Positions 25,967 through 35,112 of a DNA stretch of 35,981 nt are shown in pieces. Below the pieces are notes generated by a model that was not told where the DNA came from, did no database searches, and saw only the letters and a list, made by a program, of their open reading frames with translations. The position numbers were made by a program, and so were the translations under genes. This DNA comes from Aquicoccus porphyridii (GTDB lineage: Bacteria > Pseudomonadota > Alphaproteobacteria > Rhodobacterales > Rhodobacteraceae): the NCBI RefSeq assembly GCF_008369105.1, contig NZ_VINQ01000007.1, positions 1 through 35,981 on the forward strand. Reading direction: 5' to 3'. How positions within the stretch are numbered: position 1 is the first letter of the stretch; the number at the start of each line of letters is the position of its first letter.

Positions 25967-26950
25967 ATGGAGCACATTAATCCAATCAATGCCGAGCAAC
26001 AGCCCGACCGCTTCACCGCCAATCTCGACTGGAACCTGCTGCGCAGCTTCATCGTGATCGTCGAAGAGGGCTCGATCACCCGCGCCGCGCATCGCCTGCT
26101 GCGCGGTCAGCCCGCGATCAGCCTCGCACTGCAACGGCTCGAACAGGAATTCGGCACCCGTCTCATCGACCGCGGGCGCGGGCATTTCGCGCTCACTGCC
26201 GCCGGGCGCGCGCTCTATCGCGAATGTCTCGACATCCATGCCGGAATCGCCAAGCTGCGCGAGGCGACAACGCTGGCCCAGTCCGAGATTTCCGGCCATG
26301 TCACCATCGCACTGGCCAGCCACGTCATCACGCCGCTGCTCGACGATCTTCTGGGCCGGACCTACCGCGCCCATCCGCGCGTGACCTACCGGATTCACTC
26401 GGCCACCTCGGCCAACGTGGCCGCCGCCCTGCGCGACCGCACCGCCAGCTTCGGCATCTGCCTTGTGAACCGGCGCCTTCCCGATCTCGACTATGGGCGG
26501 CTCTACCGCGAATTCTTCGGCTTCTATTGCGGCCCCGCGCACCCGCTCTTCGGGCAGGAGGGCTTGGGCATCGAGGCACTCAAGGGGCTCGACGCGGTCT
26601 CGTTCGAAACCGACGATCTCAACGATGCGCTGCGCCCCGTGGCGCTCCTGCGGCGGCAATACGAACTGGATCAGCGCATTGTCGGGCGTTCTTCTCATCT
26701 CGAAGAGGTGCGCCGCATGATCCTGTGCGGCCTCGGCATCGGTGCATTGCCCGTCCATGTCGCGCAATCCGATGTCGAACAGGGCCGCCTGTGGCGCCTG
26801 CCGCCCTATGACGATCCGCCCGCCGTCGATATCTACCTGCTGACCAACCCGCGCAAACGGTTCAACCGCGCCGAAAAGCTGATGATCGACGCGCTGCAAG
26901 ACGCCATCGCCACCCGCCCGCTCGCCGAACGCACCTACCCGTCAGTCTGA
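25967..26950 (+). CDS. LysR-type transcriptional regulator
   Basis: A 327-residue LysR activator. The N-terminal winged helix-turn-helix is VEEGSITRAAHRLLRGQPAI followed by LALQRLEQEFGTRLIDRG; the C-terminal part is the ligand-binding fold (residues about 95-300). It lies divergent from the ABC-aminotransferase operon, the classic LysR arrangement, so it probably senses the imported compound. I prefer the ATG at 25967; the frame extends to a TTG at 25946. No obvious ribosome binding site precedes the ATG, so translation may be weak or leaderless. It converges on msrA, 10 bp away. Confidence 0.9.
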   Translation: MEHINPINAEQQPDRFTANLDWNLLRSFIVIVEEGSITRAAHRLLRGQPAISLALQRLEQEFGTRLIDRGRGHFALTAAGRALYRECLDIHAGIAKLREATTLAQSEISGHVTIALASHVITPLLDDLLGRTYRAHPRVTYRIHSATSANVAAALRDRTASFGICLVNRRLPDLDYGRLYREFFGFYCGPAHPLFGQEGLGIEALKGLDAVSFETDDLNDALRPVALLRRQYELDQRIVGRSSHLEEVRRMILCGLGIGALPVHVAQSDVEQGRLWRLPPYDDPPAVDIYLLTNPRKRFNRAEKLMIDALQDAIATRPLAERTYPSV

Positions 26951-26960
26951 CGGGCGTGTC

Positions 26961-27470
26961 TCACTCCGCCGCATCGCGCCGGGGCAACACCCAGTTCGGG
27001 CGCGGAAAATGGCAGGTATATCCGTTCGGAATACGCTCAAGGTAATCCTGGTGCTCGGGCTCGGCCTCCCAGAAATCGCCCACCGGTTTCACCTCGGTCA
27101 CCACCGGCCCGGGCCAAAGCCCGCTCGCCTCGACATCGGCGATGGTGTCCTCGGCCACGCGCTTTTGCGCGTCATCCACGTAATAGATGCCCGAGCGGTA
27201 ACTCATCCCCACATCGTTGCCCTGCCGGTTGGGCGTGGTCGGGTCGTGGATCTGAAAGAACACCTCCAGCACCTGCCGATAGCTCAGCACCTCGGGGTCA
27301 AAGATCACCTCGATCCCTTCGGCATGGGTGCCGTGATTGCGATAGGTCGCATTCGGCACGTCACCCCCGGTATAGCCCACCCGCGTGCGCAACACCCCCG
27401 GAATCCTGCGGATCAGATCCTGCATCCCCCAGAAACATCCGCCTGCCAGAACCGCGCGTTCCTCGCTCAT
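26961..27470 (-). CDS. msrA: Peptide-methionine (S)-S-oxide reductase
   Basis: MsrA reduces the S form of methionine sulfoxide in oxidised proteins, using thioredoxin. The 169-residue protein has the catalytic GCFWG (Cys12) and the [20 protein letters not shown] and EHQDYL motifs. It lies 3 bp after msrB, so the two reductases for both sulfoxide forms are co-expressed. It ends 10 bp from the convergent LysR gene. No signal peptide is present; it acts in the cytoplasm. Confidence 0.96.
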   Translation of the reverse strand: MSEERAVLAGGCFWGMQDLIRRIPGVLRTRVGYTGGDVPNATYRNHGTHAEGIEVIFDPEVLSYRQVLEVFFQIHDPTTPNRQGNDVGMSYRSGIYYVDDAQKRVAEDTIADVEASGLWPGPVVTEVKPVGDFWEAEPEHQDYLERIPNGYTCHFPRPNWVLPRRDAAE

Positions 27471-27473
27471 CGC

Positions 27474-27917
27474 TCAACCCTCCACCTGATCAAGATATTC
27501 GCCATAGCCTTCCGCCACCATCCGCTCCTTGGGAATGAACCGCAAGGCCGCCGAATTGATGCAATAGCGCAGCCCCCCCAACTCGGGCGGCCCGTCCGGG
27601 AACACATGCCCCAGATGGGAGTCCCCGTGTTTCGAGCGCACTTCGGTGCGCACCATCCCAAGCGACGCATCCTGCAACTCGACGATATGGCCCGCCTCCA
27701 CCGGCTTGGCGAAGGCCGGCCAGCCACACCCCGAATCGTATTTCATCGCGCTGACGAAAAGCGGCTCGCCCGACACCACGTCGACATAAAGCCCCGGCGC
27801 GAAATGCCGGTCATATTCGCCGGTATAGGGCCGCTCGGTCCCGTTTTCCTGCGTGACCCGGTATTGCTCCGGCGTCAGCCGCGCCAAACCGTCCTTGCTC
27901 TTCTCATAGGCCATCAT
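27474..27917 (-). CDS. msrB: Peptide-methionine (R)-S-oxide reductase
   Basis: MsrB reduces the R form of methionine sulfoxide. The 147-residue protein has [11 protein letters not shown] (Cys64, resolving), [10 protein letters not shown] and the catalytic Cys119 in RYCINSAAL. The two CxxC zinc-binding pairs of many MsrB proteins are missing: the sites read [11 protein letters not shown] and [10 protein letters not shown]. It therefore belongs to the zinc-free form. ATG at 27917 has GAGGAAAC upstream; the open frame runs on to 28139 but is not conserved. It is first in the msrB-msrA pair. Confidence 0.94.
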   Translation of the reverse strand: MMAYEKSKDGLARLTPEQYRVTQENGTERPYTGEYDRHFAPGLYVDVVSGEPLFVSAMKYDSGCGWPAFAKPVEAGHIVELQDASLGMVRTEVRSKHGDSHLGHVFPDGPPELGGLRYCINSAALRFIPKERMVAEGYGEYLDQVEG

Positions 27918-28016
27918 GTTTCCTCGCACTTGCTCGCTTCCAAGATGGGGCGCCCAGGTGCGGCACTTCAAGCCCCTCGTGACCGAACGTGATCGCCGCC
28001 ACGCCCTGCCCCCACC

Positions 28017-28038
28017 CTTCATCTTGCCCGAAATACTC
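28017..28038 (-). repeat. Copy of a 22-bp dispersed motif downstream of ilvD
   Basis: On the minus strand this 22-mer begins GAGTATTT and ends GCAAGATGAAG, with three variable bases between. Two close relatives lie at 35690-35711 and 35875-35896 and share GAGTATTT, a three-base variable centre and a CAAGA core. The copy lies 49 nt after the ilvD stop, in the same orientation as ilvD. The 169-bp ilvD-msrB gap holds nothing else I recognise. Confidence 0.5.
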
Positions 28039-28086
28039 GAAATTCGATCCGCGCCGGCTGCACTTCGCCGAAAGCGCGCCCAAACC

Positions 28087-29928
28087 TCACGGCACCCTGC
28101 GGAACCCGCCCTTGTCGGCACTCTCGGCAAAGGCGGCATAGACCCGCAGCGCCGCCCCGATCACCCGTGACCTCGGTGCAGCGGGGGTCCAGCGCATCCC
28201 CTCGGGCCGCGCCTCCATCTCCGCGCGTCGCGCGGCCAGTTCCGTCTCATCCACCAACAGGGACAGGCTGCGCCCCGGGATATCCACGGCGATCCGGTCG
28301 CCGTCGCGCACAAGGCCGATCGCGCCCCCCGCCGCCGCCTCGGGCGAAACATGGCCAATCGAAAGCCCCGCCGTCGCACCGGAAAACCGCCCATCGGTGA
28401 CAAGCGCGCATGTATCATCCACCTTCTGCGCCTTGAGGCTCATCGTGGGTTTCAGCATTTCCTGCATCCCCGGCCCGCCCTTCGGCCCCTCGTAGCGGAT
28501 CACCACCACCGTGCCGGGCGCGATCTCGCCCCCGTCGATGGCCGCCAGCGCCGCCTCCTGATCGTCGAACACCCGCGCCACGCCTTCCCAGCGCAGCATC
28601 TGTGCGGGCACCGCCCCGGTCTTGACCACGCAGCCATCCACCGCGATGTTGCCGCGCAGCACGGCCAAGCCGCCCTCGCGCGAATAGGCATGCTCCAGCG
28701 ACCGGATACAGCCCGCTGCGCGGTCGAGATCCATCTCCTGCCAACGCATCTCCTGCCCATAGGGCGTGATCGTGCGCCGCCCGCCCGGCGCCGCACGATA
28801 GTAAAGACTCACCTCCTCGTCGCCGCTCTGGATCACGTCCCATTTCGCCAGTTGCGCCGCCATGCTCTGCCCCGAAACCGTGCCCACGCTGTCATCCAGC
28901 AACCCGGCACGCTGCAATTCGCCCATGATTCCCATGATCCCGCCCGCGCGGTGCACGTCCTCCATGTAATAGTCGAATGTCGCGGGCGAGACCTTGCACA
29001 GGTAGGGCACTTCCCGCGAAAGCCGGTCGATATCGCCCATGGTGAAATCGACCCCCGCCTCGGCCGCCATGGCCAGCATGTGCAGGATCGTGTTGGTCGA
29101 GCCCCCCATCGCGATATCCACCTTCATCGCGTTCTCGAAGGCCGCCTTGGTCGCGATGTTGCGCGGCAACACGCTCGCGTCTTCACCCTCGTAATAGGCC
29201 CGGGCGAGATCGACCACCCGCCGCGCCGCGCGTGAAAACAGCGCCTTGCGGTCGGCATGCGTGGCCAGAAGCGAACCATTGCCCGGCAGCGCAAGGCCGA
29301 TCGCCTCGGCCAGGCAATTCATCGAATTGGCGGTGAACATCCCCGAGCACGACCCGCAGGTCGGACAGGCATTTTCCTCGATCGCCTGCGCCGCCTCGCC
29401 CTGCTCGGGATCGAACGCCGCGACATAGGCCATGATCGGATCGAGCCGCTTGACCTCACCCTGCCCCGGCAGCCGCCCCGCCTCCATCGGCCCGCCCGAA
29501 ACATAGATCACCGGGATGTTGAGCCGCAAACCCGCCATCAGCATCCCCGGCGTGATCTTGTCACAGTTGGAAATACAGATCAGCGCATCGGCGCGATGCG
29601 CCTCGACCATGTATTCGATGCTGTCCGCGATCAACTCGCGCGACGGCAGGGAATAAAGCATCCCGTCATGGCCCATCGCGATCCCGTCATCGACCGCGAT
29701 GGTGTTGAACTCACGCGGAATGCCCCCCGCGGCCCATATTTCCTCACACACCAACCGGCCCACCTCGGCAAGATGCACATGGCCGGGCACGAACTCGGTA
29801 AAGGAATTGGCCACCGCGATCACCGGCTTGCCGAAATCCGTCGCCTCCACCCCGCCCGCCATCCAGAGCGAGCGCGCCGCCGCCGCCGTCTTGCCCTCGG
29901 TCACCAGCGCCGATCTCAGTTTCGCCAT
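28087..29928 (-). CDS. ilvD: Dihydroxy-acid dehydratase
   Basis: IlvD dehydrates 2,3-dihydroxy-isovalerate and -3-methylvalerate to the keto acids that become valine and isoleucine. The 613-residue length fits the E. coli enzyme (616). Iron-sulfur ligands are visible as Cys122 in [11 protein letters not shown] and Cys188/191/194 in [32 protein letters not shown] near the end is the C-terminal family signature. Start at 29928 gives [20 protein letters not shown], with GGGAG upstream; the frame continues to 30195 but that part is not conserved. It is 101 bp behind the Lrp-type regulator gene. Confidence 0.97.
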   Translation of the reverse strand: MAKLRSALVTEGKTAAAARSLWMAGGVEATDFGKPVIAVANSFTEFVPGHVHLAEVGRLVCEEIWAAGGIPREFNTIAVDDGIAMGHDGMLYSLPSRELIADSIEYMVEAHRADALICISNCDKITPGMLMAGLRLNIPVIYVSGGPMEAGRLPGQGEVKRLDPIMAYVAAFDPEQGEAAQAIEENACPTCGSCSGMFTANSMNCLAEAIGLALPGNGSLLATHADRKALFSRAARRVVDLARAYYEGEDASVLPRNIATKAAFENAMKVDIAMGGSTNTILHMLAMAAEAGVDFTMGDIDRLSREVPYLCKVSPATFDYYMEDVHRAGGIMGIMGELQRAGLLDDSVGTVSGQSMAAQLAKWDVIQSGDEEVSLYYRAAPGGRRTITPYGQEMRWQEMDLDRAAGCIRSLEHAYSREGGLAVLRGNIAVDGCVVKTGAVPAQMLRWEGVARVFDDQEAALAAIDGGEIAPGTVVVIRYEGPKGGPGMQEMLKPTMSLKAQKVDDTCALVTDGRFSGATAGLSIGHVSPEAAAGGAIGLVRDGDRIAVDIPGRSLSLLVDETELAARRAEMEARPEGMRWTPAAPRSRVIGAALRVYAAFAESADKGGFRRVP

Positions 29929-30029
29929 GATGTGCTCCCGTCCTCTTCCCCGGGCATGAAGCCACGCCCCCTGCCCCAAGACAAGCCCCCGACCCCCCGG
30001 ACGTCGGGTCGCTTGGCCCCTCCATCCGG

Positions 30030-30482
30030 TCAGATCGGCAGCTCCGACGTCGCCTTTTCCGTCGAGACCACGATCGACGTCCGGAACTTGCGGACATTCC
30101 TGTCGGCAAAGAAGAACCGGTGCGTGAACGCTTCGTAATCCGCGATGTCCCGCGCCATCACGACAAGGACAAAGTCGGCATCTCCCGCGATGCAATAGAA
30201 ATGCGTCACCTGCCGATCCTCGCGCGCCTTGCGCTTGAAGGCGTTGATCTGGTCGAGCCGGTCACGCTCCAACTCCACCGCGACAATAGCCGTAACCCCG
30301 AGGCCCAGGGGTTCGGGATCGAGGATCGCCACTTCCTTGCGGATCACCCCGGCCTCCCGAAGCGCCCGCATTCGCCGCTGGACCGAGGCTGTCGAGATAC
30401 CGGTCGCGTCTGCGAGGGACTGAATCGAGGTTCTGGCGTTCTTTTGCAACTGATCGAGTAAACTCCGATCTATCGAATCCAT
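30030..30482 (-). CDS. Lrp/AsnC-family regulator
   Basis: A 150-residue regulator with the N-terminal helix-turn-helix ([20 protein letters not shown]) and a C-terminal RAM ligand domain ([20 protein letters not shown]). Members sense amino acids and bind DNA as octamers or larger. It sits between ilvD (same strand, 101 bp downstream) and azlCD (divergent), all tied to branched-chain amino acids, so leucine, isoleucine or valine is the likely effector. GAGGGAT precedes the ATG at 30482. Control of azlCD is more likely than of ilvD, since divergent Lrp-azlCD pairs are common. Confidence 0.9.
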   Translation of the reverse strand: MDSIDRSLLDQLQKNARTSIQSLADATGISTASVQRRMRALREAGVIRKEVAILDPEPLGLGVTAIVAVELERDRLDQINAFKRKAREDRQVTHFYCIAGDADFVLVVMARDIADYEAFTHRFFFADRNVRKFRTSIVVSTEKATSELPI

Positions 30483-30512
30483 GACAGTCTATCCCTCGAT
30501 ACATGACTAAAC

Positions 30513-30530
30513 ATGATCCACATAGATCAT
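30513..30530. promoter_or_regulatory. Candidate Lrp-type operator
   Basis: ATGATC and GATCAT form a perfect inverted repeat across CACATA, in the 91-bp AT-rich gap between the divergent Lrp-type and azlC genes. More GATC-containing half-sites follow (CGATCA near 30535, ATGAT near 30544). Lrp proteins bind clusters of such sites. Confidence 0.5.
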
Positions 30531-30573
30531 AATACGATCAAAAATGATATAGAGCGCGTCACGAAAACCTTCT

Positions 30574-31269
30574 ATGGTGTGTCACATGATGAAACGCGGT
30601 GCCATTGCCATCCTTCCGCTCGCCTTCGGCGCCGCCGTCTACGGTTTCGCCTTTGGGCTGCTCGCCGCGCAGGTGGGTTTCCCCTGGTGGGGCGTGGGCC
30701 TGATGAGCGTGTCCGTCCACGCCGGGTCGTCCCAGATCGTCGCCGTCGAGCAGTTGGCCTCCACCGGCACGGTGCTGGGTGCGGTACTGGCGGCCGCGGC
30801 GTTGAACCTGCGCTATGTCGGCATCATTGCATCGCTCTCGGATGTGCTGGACGGCCTCTCGCTGCGCGCCAAGTTGCTGGCCATCCATGTCACCGGTGAC
30901 GAGAACTGGGCCCTGACCATGGCCGAACGTGCAAAATCGCCCGACGTGGGCGCGGCGTTCCTGTTGGGATCGGGCTTCGTGATGATCTCGGTCTGGACCG
31001 TTTCGACAACGGCCGGGGCGGTGATCGGGGCGGCGCTGCCCGATCTTGAACGCTTCGGCCTCGGCTTCGCTTTCACGGCGGCTTTCATCGCCATGGCCCG
31101 GGGGCTGTGGCGGGGCCGCTCGCAGGCACTGCCCTGGGTTGTGGCAGCAGCGGCCACGGTCGCCGTCGTCTCGTTCGGACTGCCCAAGGCCTATGGCATC
31201 GTCACGGGCGCGTTGTGCGGGCTGGCGGTCCGTGCGCTGCTGCGCCGCATGAAGGCTGTCATCGCATGA
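30574..31269 (+). CDS. azlC: Branched-chain amino acid exporter, large subunit (AzlC)
   Basis: A 231-residue membrane protein of the AzlC/YgaZ family (LIV-E). Together with AzlD it exports branched-chain amino acids and analogues. Family motifs include ILPLAFGAAVYGFAFGLLA, MSVSVHAGSSQIVAVEQLA and LNLRYVGIIASLS. The start is either ATG 30574 or ATG 30586/30589; only a few residues differ and no ribosome binding site settles it. azlD overlaps the end by 4 bp. The Lrp-type gene is divergent and is the probable regulator. Confidence 0.92.
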   Translation: MVCHMMKRGAIAILPLAFGAAVYGFAFGLLAAQVGFPWWGVGLMSVSVHAGSSQIVAVEQLASTGTVLGAVLAAAALNLRYVGIIASLSDVLDGLSLRAKLLAIHVTGDENWALTMAERAKSPDVGAAFLLGSGFVMISVWTVSTTAGAVIGAALPDLERFGLGFAFTAAFIAMARGLWRGRSQALPWVVAAAATVAVVSFGLPKAYGIVTGALCGLAVRALLRRMKAVIA

Positions 31270-31562
31270 GCGGCGCGCATTGGGCCCTGATCGGACTTCT
31301 GGCCATGGCCGCCGTCGCAATTCGCGTGGCGGGGCTGATCGCGGGCGGGCGCCTCCGGGCGTCCCGGCATGCCTGGGTGCTCGACGATCTGCCCGGGCTG
31401 ATCGTGGTCAGCCTGGTCGCGTCGTCACTGGTCGGACAGCCGCCGGTGACATGGATCGCGGCAGGCGCGGCGCTCGGCATCGCCATCCTGACGAACCATG
31501 TCATCGTCACGATGGTCGCGGGTGTGGCGGCCTATGCCGGGCTGGGATGGTTGGGGATGTAG
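31266..31562 (+). CDS. azlD: Branched-chain amino acid exporter, small subunit (AzlD)
   Basis: A 98-residue membrane protein with about four helices, the usual size of AzlD/YgaH. It begins MSGAHWALIGLLAMAAVAIR and includes WVLDDLPGLIVVSLVASSLV. The ATG overlaps the azlC stop (ATGA), so translation is coupled. The frame is open further upstream, but that lies inside azlC. It converges on the YdeI-like gene, 82 bp away. Confidence 0.9.
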   Translation: MSGAHWALIGLLAMAAVAIRVAGLIAGGRLRASRHAWVLDDLPGLIVVSLVASSLVGQPPVTWIAAGAALGIAILTNHVIVTMVAGVAAYAGLGWLGM

Positions 31563-31644
31563 CCGCATCACCCGACCCCCGGGCCCGCCTTGCATGCCCC
31601 GGGTCGCCTGTTGACGGATCAAAATGACCCGTCGCAATATCGGC

Positions 31645-32265
31645 TCACCGCTCGTTCGCGCCTTTTCCCGCAAGGATCTTGCCGCGAAACTTGGCAATGC
31701 GCGACATCCGCGTCTCGGATTTCTTTGCCGAGTTGAGATTGATCACGTAACTTTTCTGCCGCCCCGGGGTCAGGTTGTGAAAAGCCTCGGCAAGTTCCGG
31801 ATCGGCATCCAGCGCATCCACCAGCTCGACCGGCAGTTCGATTTTGCTTTCCTCTTTCGGCGGCTTTATGCCCGCCTCGGCATAGCCCATCGCTTCTTGC
31901 AAATAGGACTGGATGACCGGTGCGCGCTTTGCCACCTGCGAATTGTCTACAAAGCGGATCATGTCGGGATGCCGGGCGTTCGGCCCCTGCGTCTCAAGCA
32001 CACCCTCGGGGTCTTTCATCAGTGCCGCGTTGAAGAAACTGAGGCGAAAATCGCCCCGGAATGCACCGATGATCACGATATTCCGGCCCGCATGCATATA
32101 GCATGGATGCCCCCACTTCACGGTCTCGACAAGCCCGGCTTCAAGGCAAATCCGGCGCAGATCGCCAAGGCCATCGGCCCATTTCCGGGTCGAACAATCC
32201 GGCGTTGCAAACCGTTCGCAACGTCCGCACCCTTTTGCAAAATAGTCCTCGATCTCGGTGATCAT
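31645..32265 (-). CDS. YdeI/OmpD-associated-like protein (DUF1801 domain)
   Basis: A 206-residue soluble protein. The first 120 residues match the DUF1801 (YdhG/YdeI) fold (VETVKWGHPCYMHAGRNIVI, LSFFNAALMKDPEGVL). The last part matches the bacteriocin-protection YdeI domain (LTPGRQKSYVINLNSAKKSE). A cysteine cluster near the start (CGRC at 13-16, Cys24) is odd and could bind metal. Relatives are linked to stress or peptide resistance, but no reaction is known. It has no operon partners and 74 bp of unremarkable DNA upstream. Confidence 0.8.
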   Translation of the reverse strand: MITEIEDYFAKGCGRCERFATPDCSTRKWADGLGDLRRICLEAGLVETVKWGHPCYMHAGRNIVIIGAFRGDFRLSFFNAALMKDPEGVLETQGPNARHPDMIRFVDNSQVAKRAPVIQSYLQEAMGYAEAGIKPPKEESKIELPVELVDALDADPELAEAFHNLTPGRQKSYVINLNSAKKSETRMSRIAKFRGKILAGKGANER

Positions 32266-32339
32266 GACATCGCCCTATGGTTGAATTTACTGCCCCCTTG
32301 TAATCCAAACCGCGCCGGACATCAAAACCCGCAACGCGA

Positions 32340-34121
32340 TCAAAGCGGCCAGATAAACGGGATGACCGCACTTGCCAGCAGCCCCACCGACAGGTTGAGC
32401 GGAATGCCCACCTTCATGAAATCGGTGAACTTGTATCCGCCGGGGCCGTAAACCAGCGTGTTGGTCTGGTATCCGATCGGCGTGGCAAAGGCCGCGCTCG
32501 CCGCCACCATCACCGCCACGACAAAGGGCCGCGGATCGACCCCCATCGCCTCGGCGAGGCCGATGGCAATCGGCGTGATCACCACCGCCACCGCGTTGTT
32601 GCTGACCATCTCGGTCAGAATGCTGGTCATGAGATAGATCGCCCAGATCATCAGCGCCGCGGGCAACAGCGACAGCATCGGCGCCACCGCGCCCACGATC
32701 ATGCTCACCGCGCCCGAACTTTCCAGCGCCACGCCAATCGCCAGCATCGAAAAGATCAGCGCCAGAAGCCGCCCGTCGATGAACGAAAACGCCTCGTCCG
32801 CGTCGATGCAGCGGCTGAGCAGAACCACCGCCACCGCCAGCACCGCCAGCATCAGGATCGGTGCCACCCCCAGCGCCGCCAGGCCCACGATGGACAAAAG
32901 CGCCAGCACCGCCACCGGCGCATGCCCCCGCCGGAACGCCCGCGACGACGGGTGCGAGACGTCGACAAGCTCCATGTCCGCGGCCAGCCGGTGAATATCC
33001 TCAGGCGTCCCTTCGAGAAGCAGCGTATCGCCCACCCGCACCACCAGGTCGTCAAGCTGGCGCCCGATATTCTGGTTCTTGCGATGCACCGCCAGCGGAT
33101 AGACCCCGTAACGCCGCCGCAGCCGCAACTTGCCAAGGCTGCGCCCCACCATCTTGCAGCCCGGCGTGATCAGAACCTCCACCGTCGTGGTCTCGACCGC
33201 ACTCACCTGGTCCACACGCTTGAGTTCCTTGTTGCGCTGAAGGCTCAGAAGCTCGGCCATGCGCGTGCGCAGCACCACCCGGTCGCCGACCTGCAACTCC
33301 ACCCCTTCGAGGTTCCGGCGCAGCGACGCATCGCCGCGAATGACGTCGATCAACCGCACCCCCTCGCGCTTGAAAAGCTGCACACCGGTCACCTCGCGGC
33401 CAATGAGGTTGCTCTCGGGCGGGATCACCGCCTCGGTAAAGAACTTCATCCGCGACCGATCCGACAACAGCGTCGCCATGCTGTCGCGCTCGGGCAGCAA
33501 CAGCGGCCCGATGAACCGCAGATAGATCATCCCCCAGACCACCAGGATCGCCGCCAGCGGCGTGATCTCGAAAATCGTGAACGGCGCCATCCCCTGCGCC
33601 CGCGCCACCCCGTCGACCAGCAGGTTGGTGGATGTCCCGATCAGCGTCAGCGTGCCCCCAAGGATCGCCGCGTAACTCAGCGGGATGAGCAGTTTCGAGG
33701 CCGAAACCCCCAGCGACCGCGCCAATTGCACGAATACCGGGATCATCACCACGACCACCGGCGTGTTCGACACCACCGCGCTCGACAACACGACAAAGAG
33801 CATCAACAACCCGATGGCCAGTTTCGGACTGGTGCGCGCTTTCCGGTCGGCAAGGCTCGTGAACGCATCGAGCGCCCCGGTGCGCACCAGCGCGCCCATC
33901 ACGATGAACATCGCCGCAATGGTCCATGGCGCGGGGTTCGACAGCACCTGCACCGCGCCGTCATAGGGCAGCACCCCCAGCACCAGGAGCACCGCGACCC
34001 CGCCGATCGCCACCACCTCGGTGGGATAGCTCTCGCGCAGGAAAAGCGCGAACATCGCCACCACCACGGCCAGCGTGACAATCGCCTCACCGGTCTGGGA
34101 AAACGCGAAAACCTGCATCAT
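32340..34121 (-). CDS. SLC13-family permease with two RCK_C domains
   Basis: A 593-residue inner-membrane protein. Two halves of DASS-type helices (about 1-205 and 400-593) flank a cytoplasmic insert. The insert holds two TrkA-C/RCK_C-like domains (about 215-300 and 305-385; for example GVELQVGDRVVLRTRMAEL and DDLVVRVGDTLLLEGTPEDI). The helical hairpin motifs SNTPVVVVMIPV and SNNAVAVVITPIAIGLAEAM are clear. Members carry sulfate or dicarboxylates; bacterial ones with RCK_C are often annotated as low-affinity sulfate carriers. The RCK_C pair may bind a nucleotide that gates transport. No metabolic partners adjoin it, so the substrate is open. Confidence 0.88.
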   Translation of the reverse strand: MMQVFAFSQTGEAIVTLAVVVAMFALFLRESYPTEVVAIGGVAVLLVLGVLPYDGAVQVLSNPAPWTIAAMFIVMGALVRTGALDAFTSLADRKARTSPKLAIGLLMLFVVLSSAVVSNTPVVVVMIPVFVQLARSLGVSASKLLIPLSYAAILGGTLTLIGTSTNLLVDGVARAQGMAPFTIFEITPLAAILVVWGMIYLRFIGPLLLPERDSMATLLSDRSRMKFFTEAVIPPESNLIGREVTGVQLFKREGVRLIDVIRGDASLRRNLEGVELQVGDRVVLRTRMAELLSLQRNKELKRVDQVSAVETTTVEVLITPGCKMVGRSLGKLRLRRRYGVYPLAVHRKNQNIGRQLDDLVVRVGDTLLLEGTPEDIHRLAADMELVDVSHPSSRAFRRGHAPVAVLALLSIVGLAALGVAPILMLAVLAVAVVLLSRCIDADEAFSFIDGRLLALIFSMLAIGVALESSGAVSMIVGAVAPMLSLLPAALMIWAIYLMTSILTEMVSNNAVAVVITPIAIGLAEAMGVDPRPFVVAVMVAASAAFATPIGYQTNTLVYGPGGYKFTDFMKVGIPLNLSVGLLASAVIPFIWPL

Positions 34122-34253
34122 GGCCCATGCCCCGCCTGATCTGCCGCCCTGCCGATGCGGGGCGGGTATTCTGCATCAACCATCACTATCGTTGACGCGG
34201 GCCGGGAACAATCCCGCCCGGATCAGGCGCAAAGGCGAAAACCCGCCCGCGCA

Positions 34254-35066
34254 TCAAGGCGCCGATTGCAGCAACCGCCCGCCGAGGCGCACCATCTCGA
34301 CGCGCGTGGCCCGCCCGGTGCGATCGTCGCTTTCGACATAAACCCCCGACAGCGTCGCCTCGCCCAAGGCGGGGGTGAAGCGGGTCTTGCCCATGCCGGT
34401 GACAAAGCGGCGCATCGGCTCGGCCGGGTCCATGCCGATCACGCTGAGGTAATCGCCACACATCCCCGCATCCGACTGATAGGCCGTGCCCTTCGGAAGG
34501 ATCTGCGCATCGCCGGTCGGCACATGCGTATGCGTGCCCACCACGAGGCTCGCGCGCCCGTCACACCAATGCCCCATCGCCATCTTCTCGGATGTCGCCT
34601 CGCAATGCACGTCGACAATCGCCGCCTGCACGGCCCCACCGAGGGGGTGCGCCTTGAGCACGGTCTCGATCTGCGAAAACGGATCGTCAAAGGCGCGCTT
34701 CATGAACACCTGCCCCAGCACCTGCGCCACCAGAACCTTGCGCCCCCGCGTCGCCTCGAACACCCGCGCACCCTTGCCCGGCGCGGTCTTGGCATAATTC
34801 ACCGGCCGGATCACACGCGGCTCGGTCTCGATGAATTGCAGCATGTCCTTCTGATCGAAGGCATGATCGCCCAGCGTCACGCAATCGGCCCCGGCCTCCA
34901 GCAACAGTTTCGCATGCTCGCCCGAAAGCCCCACGCCATTGGTCGCATTCTCGCCATTGACCACCACGAAATCGAGGCCCCAGTCCTCGCGCAGCCGCGG
35001 CAGCCGCTCCCTGATGGCGGCCCGTCCGGACCGGCCCATCACATCACCCAGAAAAAGCAATCTCAT
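34254..35066 (-). CDS. YmdB-type metallophosphoesterase (TIGR00282 family)
   Basis: A 270-residue metal-dependent phosphoesterase. Metal-binding motifs are GDVMGRSG (Asp8), VNGENATNG, TLGDHAFDQ and VVGTHTHVPT. The Bacillus member YmdB is a 2',3'-cyclic nucleotide phosphodiesterase that affects biofilm and motility choice, but the physiological substrate in proteobacteria is uncertain. ATG at 35066 has AGGGG eight bases upstream; the frame is open to 35102. It lies 46 bp after the OsmC-like gene on the same strand. Confidence 0.9.
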   Translation of the reverse strand: MRLLFLGDVMGRSGRAAIRERLPRLREDWGLDFVVVNGENATNGVGLSGEHAKLLLEAGADCVTLGDHAFDQKDMLQFIETEPRVIRPVNYAKTAPGKGARVFEATRGRKVLVAQVLGQVFMKRAFDDPFSQIETVLKAHPLGGAVQAAIVDVHCEATSEKMAMGHWCDGRASLVVGTHTHVPTGDAQILPKGTAYQSDAGMCGDYLSVIGMDPAEPMRRFVTGMGKTRFTPALGEATLSGVYVESDDRTGRATRVEMVRLGGRLLQSAP

Positions 35067-35112
35067 GGCAAAACCCCTAGGACCAAGAACGCCAGGGGGC
35101 AAGCCCCATACC

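Noticed and set aside
28087-30195. N-terminally extended IlvD of 702 residues
   Set aside because: The extension overlaps the Lrp-type gene out of frame. The family start [12 protein letters not shown] at 29928 has a good ribosome binding site.
31573-31606. Terminator hairpin CGACCC/GGGTCG between azlD and the YdeI-like gene
   Set aside because: The stem is short with a large loop and no T-run follows on either strand, so it is too weak to list.
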